A DNA stretch of 64,000 nucleotides from Serripes groenlandicus (GCA_031761405.1 JASEVX010000012.1:23403723-23467722), one strand, 5' to 3'. Counted from the stretch's first letter, positions 31,101 through 36,379 are shown. The notes: generated by a model not told the origin, from the letters alone. Made by a program: numbers and translations.

Positions 31101-33921
31101 CCGAGATGTTTTCAAAGTCATCTGCTGTGGATTTTTTGTATACATGACGTATACATGGGAAAGGGAAAATAAAAGGCAACACAGTCGAACATCTCGAAAG
31201 GGTTAAAATGCTCACCAGGTCTTCTCCTTTCTTCCCAAACTTTTCTGTAGCCAGTAGCCAGTCAGGTAACTTGTTGATTTTAGACCTGAAAATTAATGAT
31301 AACACTACAATAGAAATGCTCTTATCAAAATTGATTCAGGGGTCCAGATAAGAAGGGGTTTACAGCTCTTTCCCCCAAATATCTCTCTTATTATCCAACC
31401 AAACCCTATGATGTGGATACTCAAAAAAATTGTCTTTTGAGTACCCACAACATAGGTTTAGAAGGACAAATAAGGGGATCAGACATGCAACCTCCTGCAC
31501 CCGAGATGGACGCTCTACCACTACATAACAAGAGACATTTAAAACTATATATTGATAAAAACATGAAAATCTTTAATAAATAAGGGTTTGATTATTTAAA
31601 AATAAGAGTTGAAATCGGTGTGGCAAAGATAGAAATTGCTAGTTATGAGCAATTCCTCCTTTTGTCACTATGTTTTCAAAAGGCGTCTGCTGCAGAGGGC
31701 GTAAGAAATCGTCTGTATGTTGGAAAAGGGGGGGTTAAATGGAATTGGCAACAGATGACTTATAAATCAGGTTTACTGATCTGTAAATTACCAGTCATAT
31801 CGGTATATTAATTCCGACACTTATTGGCCAGTCATAATTCTATCCTCTCAACACTGAGCCCTAGGACGGAAGCAACCACTACCGTCTTTGCGGTCTTTCG
31901 ACTGACCCAAATCAGAGATCAAACCCAAGTCTCATACTCATGATGCAGGTGATCGAACCCTATACCGGCTATAAATTTTCCAGAGACTATTAACAGAAAA
32001 AAAAGAAAATCCAGGGAAAATCCCTGGAGTAACTTGACAACTTTCCTAGGATTCTTTGGGAAGACTTGATACTTTTCCATGAACACCCCAGTGTGTTTAA
32101 GTGGACAACCCAGAGTTTAAGACATTTTGCAGCGTTTCTGCATCTTATCATTAAATTCCTTGTTTTTTCCCATGGTTTCCCTGTATTTCCCCTGTATTTT
32201 CTGTTAAGAGTCCCTGGAAAATCCACTGCCTGGGGCAAATAAGGATTGGCATACTCACCCAGAGACCAAAGGGAGAGGAAGAAAATTCACAAGTTGTGTC
32301 ACATCCAGCCCACAATCTAGCATTAATGTTACACCTTTGAAGTACAAGATGAAACATGGCTTGCTTGGATTGTTCGAAAGACTGATCTGAAAAAAAGAAG
32401 AAACACATTCATGTTTTAATTCATGAGTTAAAAAAATACCCCACCCCCTGATGTCTCATTTTTTGAAGGACAGTGTTCATTTAATATAATTTCATTGAGA
32501 GTTCACATGCATCCAATAAAACGGTTGATGGAGTTCTTATTGTCTGGTGTAATGTACGTTATGTGTAAACCAATCACCTTGACAATTTGTTCGTTTGAAC
32601 AAATTGATATAAAACAGTGTGTAATTAAACTTGATTACACACACTAACAGTTTGGGACAAAAACATCGAGCAAAAACCAAACTGGGCCATTTTTTCAAAT
32701 TTAAGGGAAAATAAATCAAATTTTCCTAAATCTGTGAATTGATGACCGCATATTGCACAGTATTTCTTTGCTTTTCTATTTCAATTTTATTACGATTTGA
32801 AGGAAAACCAGGGAGTGTCTCAGAGGTCATATACACATAGGTTGGACTAAGTCCTGCTCACTTATGCAAATATTTCTTTAAACAGTTTATTCTTTTCAAA
32901 TAAATATGCAAATAACATGCTATATTTGAGCTGTTATTTCTGTTATTGTTTACTCAATGTGTTTGATTGGATCAGCCAATATATCATGTGAATATTATAA
33001 GTCCATATAAATTACATATATAAATGAACATTGATGTCATTACTTTTCAAAGAAATCATGCATGCGGCCAAACCAGAAATTTGTTTTGTAATTTTTTAAA
33101 CAATTTAAATACCCTTGTATAAGCAGGACATAGAATGTCTCATTGTGTCATCGTTTTACTGTCAATATTTTGATGTAACATGTTGCATTATAAACATATA
33201 CAAATTTGAATACGGAGTACATACAGAATTTAAGAGAACCTGAACTAGTCCAGGTTTCTGAACTCGGAATGTGATTTTATATTTTGACTGACTCTGTTCG
33301 TATCCTATAATGCAATATGTAAATACATGATGCAGGGTTGTCAAACTGTTTTGTTATAACAGATCAAATGAGAAAAGTAACCGATCAGGCTTGGGGTCAG
33401 ATCAAGGGCAAATCCCTTGAAGGGGGCCCAGGGGAGCAAAACTAACAGATCAAAAAGTGATTTTAACAGATGATTTTGATCGGCAATTGGTTAATTTTGA
33501 AAACCCTGTGATGACTGATGAGCCATGCTGCAAATAAACTGTCAAGAGTGAACTTAACCCGTTTTCAAATATAGACACAACTACAGCAGACGACTTTTGA
33601 AAACATTGTTGCAAAAGGAGAATTTGCCTTTAAAGAGCAATTTCTCCAAAAATTAGATAAATGCTCCCAACTCTTTTCAATCAGTGTACTTTCATTAAAA
33701 ACCCTTTTTCGTTTTGTTGCCAATATGTTTTAAAAGTCGTCTGCAGCAGAATGTTTGTATGAGGGATATATCTACAGTCTAACAGATATTAAATTATTAT
33801 TTTAATTTTCAAAATTTGCTTTTTGTCAAAGCAATTTGTCTTTGATTAGCTCAAGTAACACTGCCTCTAAGTTGACAGGCGAATAAAATCAAACTATGTG
33901 ATAATTTCTCACCAACTTCAT
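1109..33921 (-). CDS. INTS9: Integrator complex subunit 9 (19 coding exons, 3' end off the window)
   Basis: INTS9 is the catalytically inactive metallo-beta-lactamase/beta-CASP partner of INTS11 in the nuclear Integrator complex, which cleaves nascent snRNA and other Pol II transcripts. Exons in gene order: 33913-33921, 32259-32386, 31216-31285, 28145-28213, 24979-25117, 23725-23811, 20915-21035, 20244-20333, 19167-19211, 17032-17143, 13442-13622, 12898-12958, 9888-9930, 8564-8689, 7519-7574, 5589-5738, 3931-4017, 2125-2223, 1109-1219. All have GT..AG borders, and phases join throughout except for one base in exon 5. Landmarks in order: start [25 protein letters not shown] with [97 protein letters not shown]. 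These match animal INTS9 along its length. About 595 codons are present against ~658 in human, so ~60 C-terminal codons lie left of the window. Introns are dense with MITEs, SINEs and satellites. Confidence 0.97.
2886..3119. mobile_element. piggyBac-like MITE, diverged copy
   Basis: Starts TTAAACCCTTTGCC with the internal CTGCAGCAGACGAC box. The central hairpin around 2960-2990 is GAATTGCTC..GAGCAATTTC. The right end is decayed (ATGGGTTATAA). Confidence 0.6.
3270..3510 (-). mobile_element. tRNA-derived SINE, minus strand
   Basis: Reverse-complement reading shows an A-box-like segment near 3490-3500, a B-box (reverse of ATTGAACCC at 3453-3461), then a body with the CCATTACTACC, CTAACCCC, TGACACCAG and TTTCCTGGGTAA landmarks shared by copies at 8757-8970, 9197-9622, 13010-13150, 20465-20643, 23575-23690 and 23935-24110. 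It ends in a short pyrimidine-rich tail at the left. Confidence 0.65.
3701..3879. mobile_element. Long-hairpin MITE (CTAGATAA-ended family), copy 1
   Basis: Ends are CAGAGCTCTAGATAA at left and CTTATCTAGTCCTCTG at right, i.e. imperfect terminal inverted repeats. The centre has CCTATGTTGTGGGTACTC facing GAGACGATTCTTTTGAG..CACAACATAG, a long stem shortened in this copy. No coding capacity. It sits 51 bp from INTS9 exon 3931-4017. Confidence 0.75.
4174..4342. mobile_element. Long-hairpin MITE, copy 2 (inverted orientation)
   Basis: Same family as 3701-3879 but reversed: GTCCAGATAAGG at left and CCCCTTATCTAGAGCTCTG at right. The central stem is GTACTCAAAAGAATTGAGTAC flanked by CTATGTTG/CAACATAG. 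A decayed partial copy follows at about 4360-4470. Confidence 0.7.
4678..4907. mobile_element. piggyBac-like MITE inserted in a SINE remnant
   Basis: TTAATCCTTTCCCTCAT at left and GGGGAAAAGGTTAA at right; 230 bp. The left flank GGAGGGAAAGGGAAGCC matches the SINE body seen elsewhere, so the MITE is the younger element. Confidence 0.75.
5252..5480. mobile_element. piggyBac-like MITE
   Basis: TTAACCCTTTCCCACAT at left, TATGTGGTAAAGAGTTAA at right, 229 bp, with CTGCAGCAGAC and the GATTGCTCATCATGATCAG centre. This copy gives the uninterrupted form (AAAAGATAGCTTAATTG) of the site where the element at 14420-16566 inserted into a sister copy. Confidence 0.8.
5761..5945. repeat. 47-bp tandem repeat, four units
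   Basis: Unit starts AAAACAATTGCTTGCTTGAT and ends AAAGCAACAACTTTT; starts at 5761, 5808, 5855 and 5902, exactly 47 bp apart. Derived from a SINE tail (TTGATTTGGGTTTAAAGC). It lies in an INTS9 intron, 22 bp upstream (gene sense) of exon 5589-5738. Confidence 0.92.
6929..7159. mobile_element. piggyBac-like MITE
   Basis: TTAACCCTTTCCCTCAT at left and ATGTGGGAAAGGGTTAA at right, 231 bp. The central hairpin GAAATTGCTC..GAGCAATTTC is intact. Small ORFs on both strands across it are by-products of the palindrome. Confidence 0.85.
7372..7500. repeat. Inverted repeat with ~48-bp arms
   Basis: TTACATTCGTGGTCATTCAA (left arm) is mirrored by TTGAATGACCACTCATGTAA (right arm), and AAACTCGTTTTCT by AGAAAACTCGTTT. 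The spacer is about 32 bp. It sits 18 bp left of INTS9 exon 7519-7574, on its 5' splice-site side. Probably a small fold-back element. Confidence 0.75.
7665..8023. mobile_element. piggyBac-like MITE carrying a SINE insertion
   Basis: Starts AACCTTTTCCAACAC and ends TTGGAAAGGGTTA. The CGCAGCAGACGA box is interrupted by the SINE at 7709-7870. Abuts the next copy, sharing its TTA. Confidence 0.7.
7709..7870 (-). mobile_element. 5'-truncated SINE with 15-bp target duplication
   Basis: Reverse orientation, with an (ATTC)n tail at left and the body GGCACTACGG..CCAGGGATCA. It stops just after the B-box region, so the tRNA head is missing. AGCAGACGATTTGAA flanks it exactly at 7694-7708 and 7871-7885. 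The target was a piggyBac-like MITE. Family members: 40987-41215 and 62805-63017. Confidence 0.92.
8021..8251. mobile_element. piggyBac-like MITE, back to back with the previous copy
   Basis: TTACCCCTTTCCCTCAT at left and ATGAGGGAAAGGGTTAA at right, 231 bp. Central hairpin GAAATTGCTTGTTTTGAGC, internal CTGTCTGCTACAGAGG. Confidence 0.8.
8757..8970 (-). mobile_element. tRNA-derived SINE, minus strand
   Basis: Body landmarks GTCAGTCACAATGCTAACCC and AAGCCATTACTACCATT; the head at right, around 8917-8965, shows decayed A/B boxes. Adjacent to INTS9 exon 8564-8689. Confidence 0.6.
9197..9622 (-). mobile_element. SINE split by a piggyBac-like MITE
   Basis: The left half ends AAGCCATTTCTATCTCTT and the right half resumes AAAGTCTTTGGTATGACTGG, as in the uninterrupted SINE at 3270-3510 (CATTTTTAAAGTCTTTGGTA). 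The interruption is the MITE at 9317-9546. Confidence 0.8.
9317..9546. mobile_element. piggyBac-like MITE with empty-site evidence for a TTAA duplication
   Basis: 230 bp. The uninterrupted SINE has a single TTAA where this copy has TTAA at both ends; the element proper is CCCTTTCCC..GGGAAAGGG. A TTAA duplication plus termini beginning CCC is the signature of the piggyBac superfamily. No transposase is present, so it is non-autonomous. Confidence 0.88.
10106..10301. mobile_element. piggyBac-like MITE, internally deleted
   Basis: TTAATCCTTTCCCTCAT at left and ATGAGGGAAAGGGTTAA at right, 196 bp. The central hairpin is missing, leaving GTGACAAAATGCC joined to CTCAATG. Confidence 0.8.
10493..10722. 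mobile_element. piggyBac-like MITE
   Basis: TTAACCCTTTCCCTCAT at left and TTTGGGAAAGGGTTAA at right, 230 bp, centre GAAATTGCTTGTTTCAAGC. A 123-codon reading frame from 10572 is built largely from this element and is not a gene. Confidence 0.85.
11945..12340. repeat. 120-bp tandem repeat, about three units
   Basis: GGTTGGGTCTATAATTAGAC recurs at 11977 and 12097, with a diverged third unit at ~12216. Units share TTTCAAGAAACTTCTGGAAA and TATCCATTTGGATCCCTTGC. Single copies of the same unit occur near 17740 and 40960-41270; the latter is the target of the SINE at 40987. Confidence 0.9.
12668..12865. mobile_element. Long-hairpin MITE, copy 3
   Basis: CAGAGCTCTATACAAGG at left and CTTATCTTAATCCCTG at right. 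Stem CTTATGTTGTGGGTACTCAA facing GATTCTTTTGAGAACGCAC. Its right end is ~33 bp into the intron after INTS9 exon 12898-12958. Confidence 0.7.
13220..13429. mobile_element. piggyBac-like MITE beside an INTS9 5' splice site
   Basis: TTAACACTTTCCCAAAT at left and GAGAAAGGGTTAA at right. The right TTAA is only 12 nt from exon 13442-13622, so the intron begins with its donor and then this element. Confidence 0.8.
13969..14203. mobile_element. piggyBac-like MITE
   Basis: TTAAAACCCTTTCCCTC at left and ATGAGGGAAAGGGTTAA at right. Contains GCAGAGATGGC (box altered) and the central GAAATTGCTC..GCAATTTC stem. Confidence 0.8.
14334..16629. mobile_element. piggyBac-like MITE interrupted by a 2.1-kb transposon
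   Basis: Left part 14334-14419 (TTAACCCTTTTCCAC..ATAAAAGTTA), right part 16567-~16629 (TTAGCTTAATTG..GATTGCTCATCATGAG). The right-hand half is truncated. A sister copy at 5252-5480 shows the intact sequence. Confidence 0.85.
14420..16566. mobile_element. PIF/Harbinger-like non-autonomous transposon
   Basis: 2147 bp, bounded by TTA on both sides; the uninterrupted host site has a single TTA. Terminal inverted repeats of ~45 bp begin GGGCTGTTCCAGAAAAAA and include a G run and GAGGAACGAC. Just inside each end are several ACCCCCCA..AGAATTT motifs (14482-14565; 16436-16520), a subterminal repeat pattern typical of transposase-binding sites. TTA duplication suggests PIF/Harbinger. No transposase is recognisable. 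Inside are a piece of the SINE family of 60207-60475 (~14690-14880) and a short MITE-like fold at 15290-15550. Confidence 0.85.
16797..17018. mobile_element. piggyBac-like MITE beside an INTS9 5' splice site
   Basis: TTAAACCTTTCCCACC at left and TATGTGGGAAAGAGTTAA at right. Perfect central stem (GAGAAATTGCTCATGATGAGCAATTTCTC pattern, ~16880-16910). Its right TTAA is 13 nt from exon 17032-17143. Confidence 0.85.
17382..17593. mobile_element. Fold-back MITE with GAGAAAACCAACATT ends, copy 1
   Basis: Ends GAGAAAACCAACATTGTGG and CCATAATGTTGGTTTTC form inverted termini. The middle carries GATTTTCTGTTTCAGGAATC, CAGTCTGCACAG and GATACATTACGCAGA. Other copies: 25937-26092, 38198-38406, 54031-54145. 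Confidence 0.75.
17813..18018. mobile_element. piggyBac-like MITE
   Basis: TTAACTCTTTCCCTCC at left and GTGTGGGAAAGGGTTAA at right; missing the first ~20 bp of the usual left arm. Central GAAATTTCTCAAAATGAGC stem. Confidence 0.8.
18600..18778. mobile_element. Tc1/mariner-type MITE, TA-flanked
   Basis: Termini CAGTCAAACCTG and CAGGTTTGACTG, flanked by TA at 18598-18599 and 18779-18780. Subterminal AGACCACCTTG and CAGGTGGTCTTTAA also pair. A related diverged copy is at 49917-50092. Confidence 0.85.
18926..19107. mobile_element. piggyBac-like MITE, right end lost
   Basis: TTAACCCTTTGGC at left, then ATAGACACTTGCTAACGC and CCACAATGTTTTCAAACTC; it stops near GCATAGATGTTTT without the closing TTAA. 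Confidence 0.6.
20028..20236. mobile_element. piggyBac-like MITE 7 nt from an INTS9 5' splice site
   Basis: Left end mutated (TCAACCCTCTCCC), right end TATGTGGGAAAGGGTTAA. Only seven bases separate its TTAA from exon 20244-20333, so everything after the first seven intron bases is MITE. Confidence 0.85.
20465..20643 (+). mobile_element. SINE body, plus strand, head missing
   Basis: Landmarks GGCTGTGTTCTTCTTGGC, ACTGACTGGCTTGTGTCAGG, ATGAACCAGTAGTACTGG and CCCAGGAAATGCTGTGATAT. This is the plus-strand equivalent of the minus-strand copies at 3270 and 8757. Confidence 0.65.
21083..21499. mobile_element. Long-hairpin MITE, copy 4, split by a piggyBac-like MITE
   Basis: Left end CAGCTCTAGATAAC; nearly perfect stem CCCTATGTTGTGGGTACTCA / GAGTACCCACAACATAGG; right end CTTATCTAGTCCTCTG. 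The MITE at 21219-21447 interrupts the right arm after TAGTTGAGTA. The uninterrupted relative at 27933-28126 reads GAGTTATAAGAGAAATATT. Confidence 0.88.
21219..21447. mobile_element. piggyBac-like MITE nested in the hairpin MITE
   Basis: TTAACCCTTTCCCTCAT at left and ATGAGGGAAAGGGTTAA at right, 229 bp. Central stem GAAATTGCACAGAACGTGCA. It must be younger than its host element. Confidence 0.88.
21949..23540. repeat. 156-bp tandem array within an inverted-ended element
   Basis: Starts with a palindrome at 21950-21971 (GTCTCCTCC..GGAGGAGAC) and a (TCTG)n tract, and ends GGGGGAGACATATG, so the ends are inverted. The core is about nine copies of a unit with TTGTCCGGCCTTCATCTCAC, ATTTCTATGAAACTTCACAG and TACGAGGGCGTTTAATTTGA. 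Unit starts at 22555, 22711, 22867, 23023, 23178 and 23334 are 155-156 bp apart. Because 156 is divisible by three, long but meaningless ORFs run through it. Confidence 0.92.
23575..23695 (-). mobile_element. SINE fragment next to a MITE fragment
   Basis: CCATTTATCCTGACACCAGG and GGGAAGCTATTACTACC belong to the common SINE body; GATTTGCTGTATGTGGGAAAGG is a piggyBac-like MITE right end (TTAA near 23692-23698). Confidence 0.55.
24248..24477. mobile_element. piggyBac-like MITE
   Basis: TTAACCCTTTCCCTCAT at left; the right end is mutated to GGGTTAT. Central stem GAAATTGCACAAAACATGCA. Very similar to the copy at 24667-24896. Confidence 0.88.
24667..24896. mobile_element. piggyBac-like MITE, near-consensus copy
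   Basis: 230 bp, TTAA at both ends. Outer inverted ends CCCTTTCCCTCAT..ATGAGGGAAAGGG; then GACGCTTTCTGACGCCTCTG; the box CTGCAGCAGACGGC mirrored by GTCGTCTGCTGCAG; GAAAACATAGTGACAAAAGA mirrored in part by CTTTTGCCACAATGTTTTCC; central GAAATTGCACAAAACGTGC stem. Either strand can fold into one long hairpin. Best used as the family reference here. Confidence 0.92.
24979..25117 (-). CDS. INTS9: INTS9 exon 5, with apparent one-base frameshift
   Basis: Starting in phase 0, the exon reads [20 protein letters not shown], the conserved VDxILISN block. The homologous continuation [18 protein letters not shown] lies in the next frame. The switch is at about 25050-25062, beside a two-base C run at 25054-25055. 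Flanking exon phases need 140 bp but only 139 are present. This is either an assembly error in a short homopolymer, a polymorphic lesion, or a real disabling mutation. Confidence 0.85.
25167..25351. mobile_element. piggyBac-like MITE, shortened
   Basis: TTAACCCTTTCCCTCAT at left and ATGAGGGAAAGCATTAA at right, 185 bp; the segment between AAAATAGAAAAT and TTGGCAAAAGG is deleted. Confidence 0.82.
25578..25810. mobile_element. piggyBac-like MITE, with a decayed copy to its left
   Basis: TTAACCCTTTACCACAT at left and AATAAAGGGTTAA at right; central stem GAAATTGCTCTTTATGAGC is perfect. The stretch 25360-25580 is an older copy ending GTGGGAGAGTTTTAA. Confidence 0.8.
25937..26092. mobile_element. 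Fold-back MITE (GAAAACCAACATT ends), copy 2, truncated
   Basis: Starts ATGAAAACCAACATTATGG and contains AGCCTGCGCAGGCT and GATTCCTGAAACAGAAAATC; the other terminus is missing. Confidence 0.65.
26379..26746. mobile_element. Palindromic element hosting a Tc1/mariner-type MITE
   Basis: Outer arms: CCTAGGCACGGGTTCATGAT at left and its inverse ATCATGAACC..CACCTAGG at right, with TGTGTTATACCCCC facing GGGGGTATAACACA. The inner MITE at 26422-26669 splits the left arm near AGAGTATA; the remaining right-hand stem is TATATAAAGCTCTTTATATA. Confidence 0.85.
26422..26669. mobile_element. Tc1/mariner-type MITE (TCGAGGGCTTGG ends), copy 1
   Basis: 248 bp, flanked by TA on both sides. Inverted termini TCGAGGGCTTGGCGTGAAAC and its decayed mirror; central stem TAGGTGCCATTGCTC/GAGCAATGGCACCTA. 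The TA duplication and hairpin form suggest a non-autonomous Tc1/mariner relative. Other copies: 39178-39426, 45091-45333. Confidence 0.88.
27115..27345. repeat. Compound palindrome with 65-bp arms
   Basis: The left arm 27191-27255 (GTCAACTGGTTACAAAACAG..CCAGTACGTATT) is mirrored almost perfectly by 27279-27343, with a ~23-bp spacer of ACACTATATATAGCTAAAA. A second, shorter palindrome (GCTATATATAGTGTAAATAT and inverse) at 27142-27187 repeats the same spacer sequence, so the locus looks like two fold-back copies joined. Confidence 0.88.
27487..27862. mobile_element. Long-hairpin MITE copy with a GC-rich insert in place of one arm
   Basis: The left end (GTCCAGATTTATAAGG), the first arm (ACCCTATGTTGTGTATACTC) and the right end (CCCCTTATCTAGAGCTCTG) belong to the hairpin family. 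Between ~27595 and 27815 the expected second arm is replaced by very GC-rich sequence. It contains about three repeats of a motif like CGGGACCGGAGCACATCTTC followed by CCCGGACC (starts near 27600, 27690 and 27760). Confidence 0.7.
27933..28126. mobile_element. Long-hairpin MITE, near-complete copy
   Basis: CAGAGCTTTAGATAAC at left and CTTATTTAGTCGTCTG at right. Stem CCTATGTTGTGGGTACTCAA / GAGTACCCACAACATAGG is perfect over ~35 bp. Its right end is 18 nt inside the intron following INTS9 exon 28145-28213. Confidence 0.88.
28791..29002. mobile_element. piggyBac-like MITE
   Basis: TTAACCCTTTCCCTCAT at left and ATGAGGGAAAGGGTTAA at right; the central stem is reduced to GAAAAATTGCACG. Confidence 0.85.
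29020..30560. repeat. 152-bp array interrupted by a ~1-kb repeat element
   Basis: Units with TCATTCAAAAATTGACGAAA, CTTGATCTGTGACAC and AATATTCTAAGTCCAAAAA recur near 29097, 29249 and 29400. The array breaks at about 29500 and its terminal motif (GTGCGGAAAACCCGAACGG, GGACGGACGGAGGG) resumes at about 30506. Between lies a second element starting AAGAGGCCCAAGAGGGCC and ending AGCTCGACTGG..CCAATGGAGCTAAA, made of ~168-bp units (GCGGCCATGTTTTTCG at ~29742, 29912 and 30077). Confidence 0.85.
30618..30847. mobile_element. piggyBac-like MITE
   Basis: 230 bp, TTAACCCTTTCCCTCAT at left and ATGAGGGAAAGGGTTAA at right. The central stem GAAATTGCACATTTTGTGCA is in the opposite orientation to the 24667 copy. 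Confidence 0.9.
31341..31470. mobile_element. Long-hairpin MITE, truncated
   Basis: GTCCAGATAAGAAGGGG at left, CCCTATGATGTGGATACTCA facing GAGTACCCACAACATAGG; the right end is lost near AAATAAGGGGATCAG. Confidence 0.6.
32580..32640. repeat. Two adjacent short hairpins
   Basis: CAATTTGTTC..GAACAAATTG (loop GTTT) is followed at once by GTGTGTAAT..ATTACACAC (loop TAAACTTG), in the intron after INTS9 exon 1. No function can be assigned. Confidence 0.6.
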
Positions 33922-34060
33922 TCTTTGTGTTATCCTAAAACGTCCACAAGATCAATAAAACAGATATATTGTGGAAAATTTAAATCGTGTTCATGGGCGC
34001 AGCCATATTTGTTGTTGTTGTCGTTGTTGTTCTCTGTGGTGTAGGCGTCGCATTATAAGT
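33913..34060 (-). CDS. INTS9: INTS9 first exon: 5' UTR, upstream ORF and first three codons
   Basis: The start codon is at 33919-33921 and only M-K-L is encoded before the donor (GTGAG, at 33912 and leftwards). Joined to exon 2 this gives MKLISLSNN, matching the conserved MKLYCLSG-type INTS9 start. The right-hand limit of the UTR is approximate; no TATA box was seen. A short upstream ORF (33980-34006, eight codons, MAAPMNTI) ends 58 nt before the main start. Confidence 0.8.
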
Positions 34061-34165
34061 TCGTTACTGATATTTTATTTTTGATTAAATAACTATTTCT
34101 TCATGAACAAGAAATATATCTGAAATAAAAAGTACAACTTCGTAGATAGAATGGAATTGCAGTAG

Positions 34166-34397
34166 TTAACCCTTTCCCTCATATAGACGCTTTCTGACGC
34201 ATCTGCAGCAGACGGCTTTTTGAAAACATAGTGGCAAAAGAAGAAATTGCATAAAACGTGCAATTTCTCCTTTTGCCACAATGTTTTCCACTTTTGTCAT
34301 AGGTTATCCCTTCAATTATGGATATTTTATATTTTTTGACAAAATACGTTCAAAGTCGTCTGCTGCTGCAGAATTGCCGTATGAGGGAAAGGGTTAC
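34166..34397. mobile_element. piggyBac-like MITE just upstream of INTS9
   Basis: TTAACCCTTTCCCTCAT at left and ATGAGGGAAAGGGTTAC at right, 232 bp. It lies within about 110 bp of the INTS9 first exon, so it probably forms part of the proximal promoter sequence. Confidence 0.85.
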
Positions 34398-34727
34398 TGA
34401 AAAGAAAAACACAAAAGAAGCCTACCGAATGTTCAAGTGCAGTGGACCAGACTGTCCAGACACATAATGCATAGGGTACAGAGATTGGCTTCTCAGATTA
34501 CGCGAAGAACAAATCTCGCTAAAATCTCGTGGGTATAGTGAGATATGTTAGCCATCAACTAGTAACGTGACACCACCTCTGCTTATTAGGGTTGCATAGA
34601 ATAACTCTGTTATCCCTTTATTTTTTCTTCTTATTTCAAGCTGTGATTTCAGTTCTCTGGGGCTGTTTATCCTCGCACTCGGCTGTATAGCCATTTTTGA
34701 TTTCAACTTTGCTCTATTCTTATTTAC

Positions 34728-35060
34728 ATGTCACTACAGTGGAGTCACTTTATAGGCAGTTCAGGACATGACTTAATGTCTTGCGATGACTGCGGGTCCG
34801 TTTTATCGGATATTCATCACTTACAAAAACACGTCAAAGCGTTGTGCCATATGAAACAAGACAGGGAGGGGAGCGACGATGAACCGGAGAGACGGGTCGC
34901 GGGCCGACCACGGATGTAAGACGACAATGACATAGAAGTAGTATCCGAGGACGATGACATGGACGAAGCTTTGGACGACGAAGGCACGGAAGAAGTATCC
35001 GATGACGATGCTAGCGTCGATACAGCGGTAGTAAATCCGGAGGTCGAAAGGTGGAAGAGA
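34728..35060 (+). pseudogene. Zinc-finger/acidic ORF remnant, one in-frame stop
   Basis: The frame from 34728 encodes a C2H2-like finger (C-D-D-C-G..H-H-L-Q-K-H-V..C, ~residues 18-44), then a basic/acidic stretch (REGSDDEPERR, GRPRM) and TAA at 34917-34919. The same frame continues as a highly acidic tail (EDDDMDEALDDEGTEE) to about 35060, where it runs in frame into a LINE reverse transcriptase. ATGTAAG at the stop also resembles a splice donor. Similar single-finger acidic ORFs are often repeat-borne in molluscs (recollection, not checked). Function unknown. Confidence 0.6.
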
Positions 35061-36270
35061 CAAAGAGTGTCAATTAATGGTAAATATTCATCATGGGAAA
35101 TAGTCTCAAGCGGGGTTCCCCAAGGCAGTGTCCTCGGACCAGTCCTATTTCTAATATTCATTAACGACATTCCAGACATTCTCAATTGTACAGTTAAGTT
35201 ATTCGCAGACGATACCAAACTATACTCCATGACTAATACCCCAGACCAACAAACACTGCTACAAGAAAATATATTCGCCGCATGTGAGTGGGCAAAAAAA
35301 TGGCAAATGACATTTAACATGAAAAAATGCAAATCTATGCATCTTGGACAAAATACACCTACTGAATACTTCATGAAAGATTCACTCAATGTACTTCACA
35401 AAATACAAGAAGTGCATAATGAAAAAGACTTGGGAGTCACTTTCGATAATAAACTTAATTTTGAAACCCATATTAACATAAAAATAAACCTGGCGAATAG
35501 AAATCTGGGACTAATAGTGAGAAATTTTTCATTTATGAACAAGGAAATGTTCCTTCAGCTATACAAATCCCTAGTACGGCCACACCTTGAATATGCATCC
35601 GTAATATGGGGCCCATCAACTAAAAAATATGCCAAATCAATAGAAAACGTACAAAGAAGAGCAACCAGAACCCTCAGTAGCTTAAAAGGGAAATCTTATC
35701 CTGACAGATTAATCGAATTGGGACTACCCACTCTCGAATACAGAAGAAAAAGGACAGATTTAGTCCAAACCTATAAACTGATAAATGGAATAGACAAGAC
35801 ATCAGTGGGACTGTTTAAAACTAGCAACATGGTCGAGACCAGAGGGCACAAACATAAGTTTTTCAAACCAAGATCAAAAAAACTATTAAGGAAAAATTGC
35901 TACAGTCACAGGGTCATAAATGACTGGAATAACCTTAAATCTCTGGTTGTTGAGGCACCAACGCTAAACACTTTTAAGTCTAGACTAAACAGACACTGGA
36001 TTGTTCCAAACAAATTCGAGGCATATTGTTATAGTCCTTATAAATGAACAAACTAACTAAAAGTACAGACATAAAATAATAGTAAATAATAAAATAAGGT
36101 TGGATCCATATCAGAAACCCATATATTAATGTAAATAATTTTAACAGGAAAAAACCCTAAAATATAGCACACATACTGAAATAGTTATAGAAGACAAAAA
36201 ACTAACTGTCCCAGTCTCCTTGACAAGGAGACAGTGATAAAAGCTGTGATTAAAATCACACAATTCCAAA
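35060..36270 (+). mobile_element. 5'-truncated non-LTR retrotransposon (reverse transcriptase C-terminal part)
   Basis: An open frame to the TGA at 36045-36047 holds GVPQGSVLGPVLFLIFINDI (RT motif), FADDTKLY (catalytic YADD-like box, here FADD), then KCKSMHLG and the C-terminal region with SLVRPHLEYASVIWGP, VQRRATR and SHRVINDWNNL. This is the CR1/Jockey-like layout. The endonuclease and first RT motifs are missing, so it is a dead 5'-truncated insertion, but its ~330 codons are uninterrupted, implying fairly recent arrival. The 3' UTR has a perfect hairpin GTCTCCTTGACAAGGAGAC at 36213-36231. Confidence 0.88.
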
Positions 36271-36379
36271 AAGGGAAAACATATTTTAAAGGACCAACAA
36301 AAGCATAAATATGCTTATAAGTTATAAAACTTATCTGGTCTCTAACTCTACATGAACTACATGAATTTCGCCCTGATTG

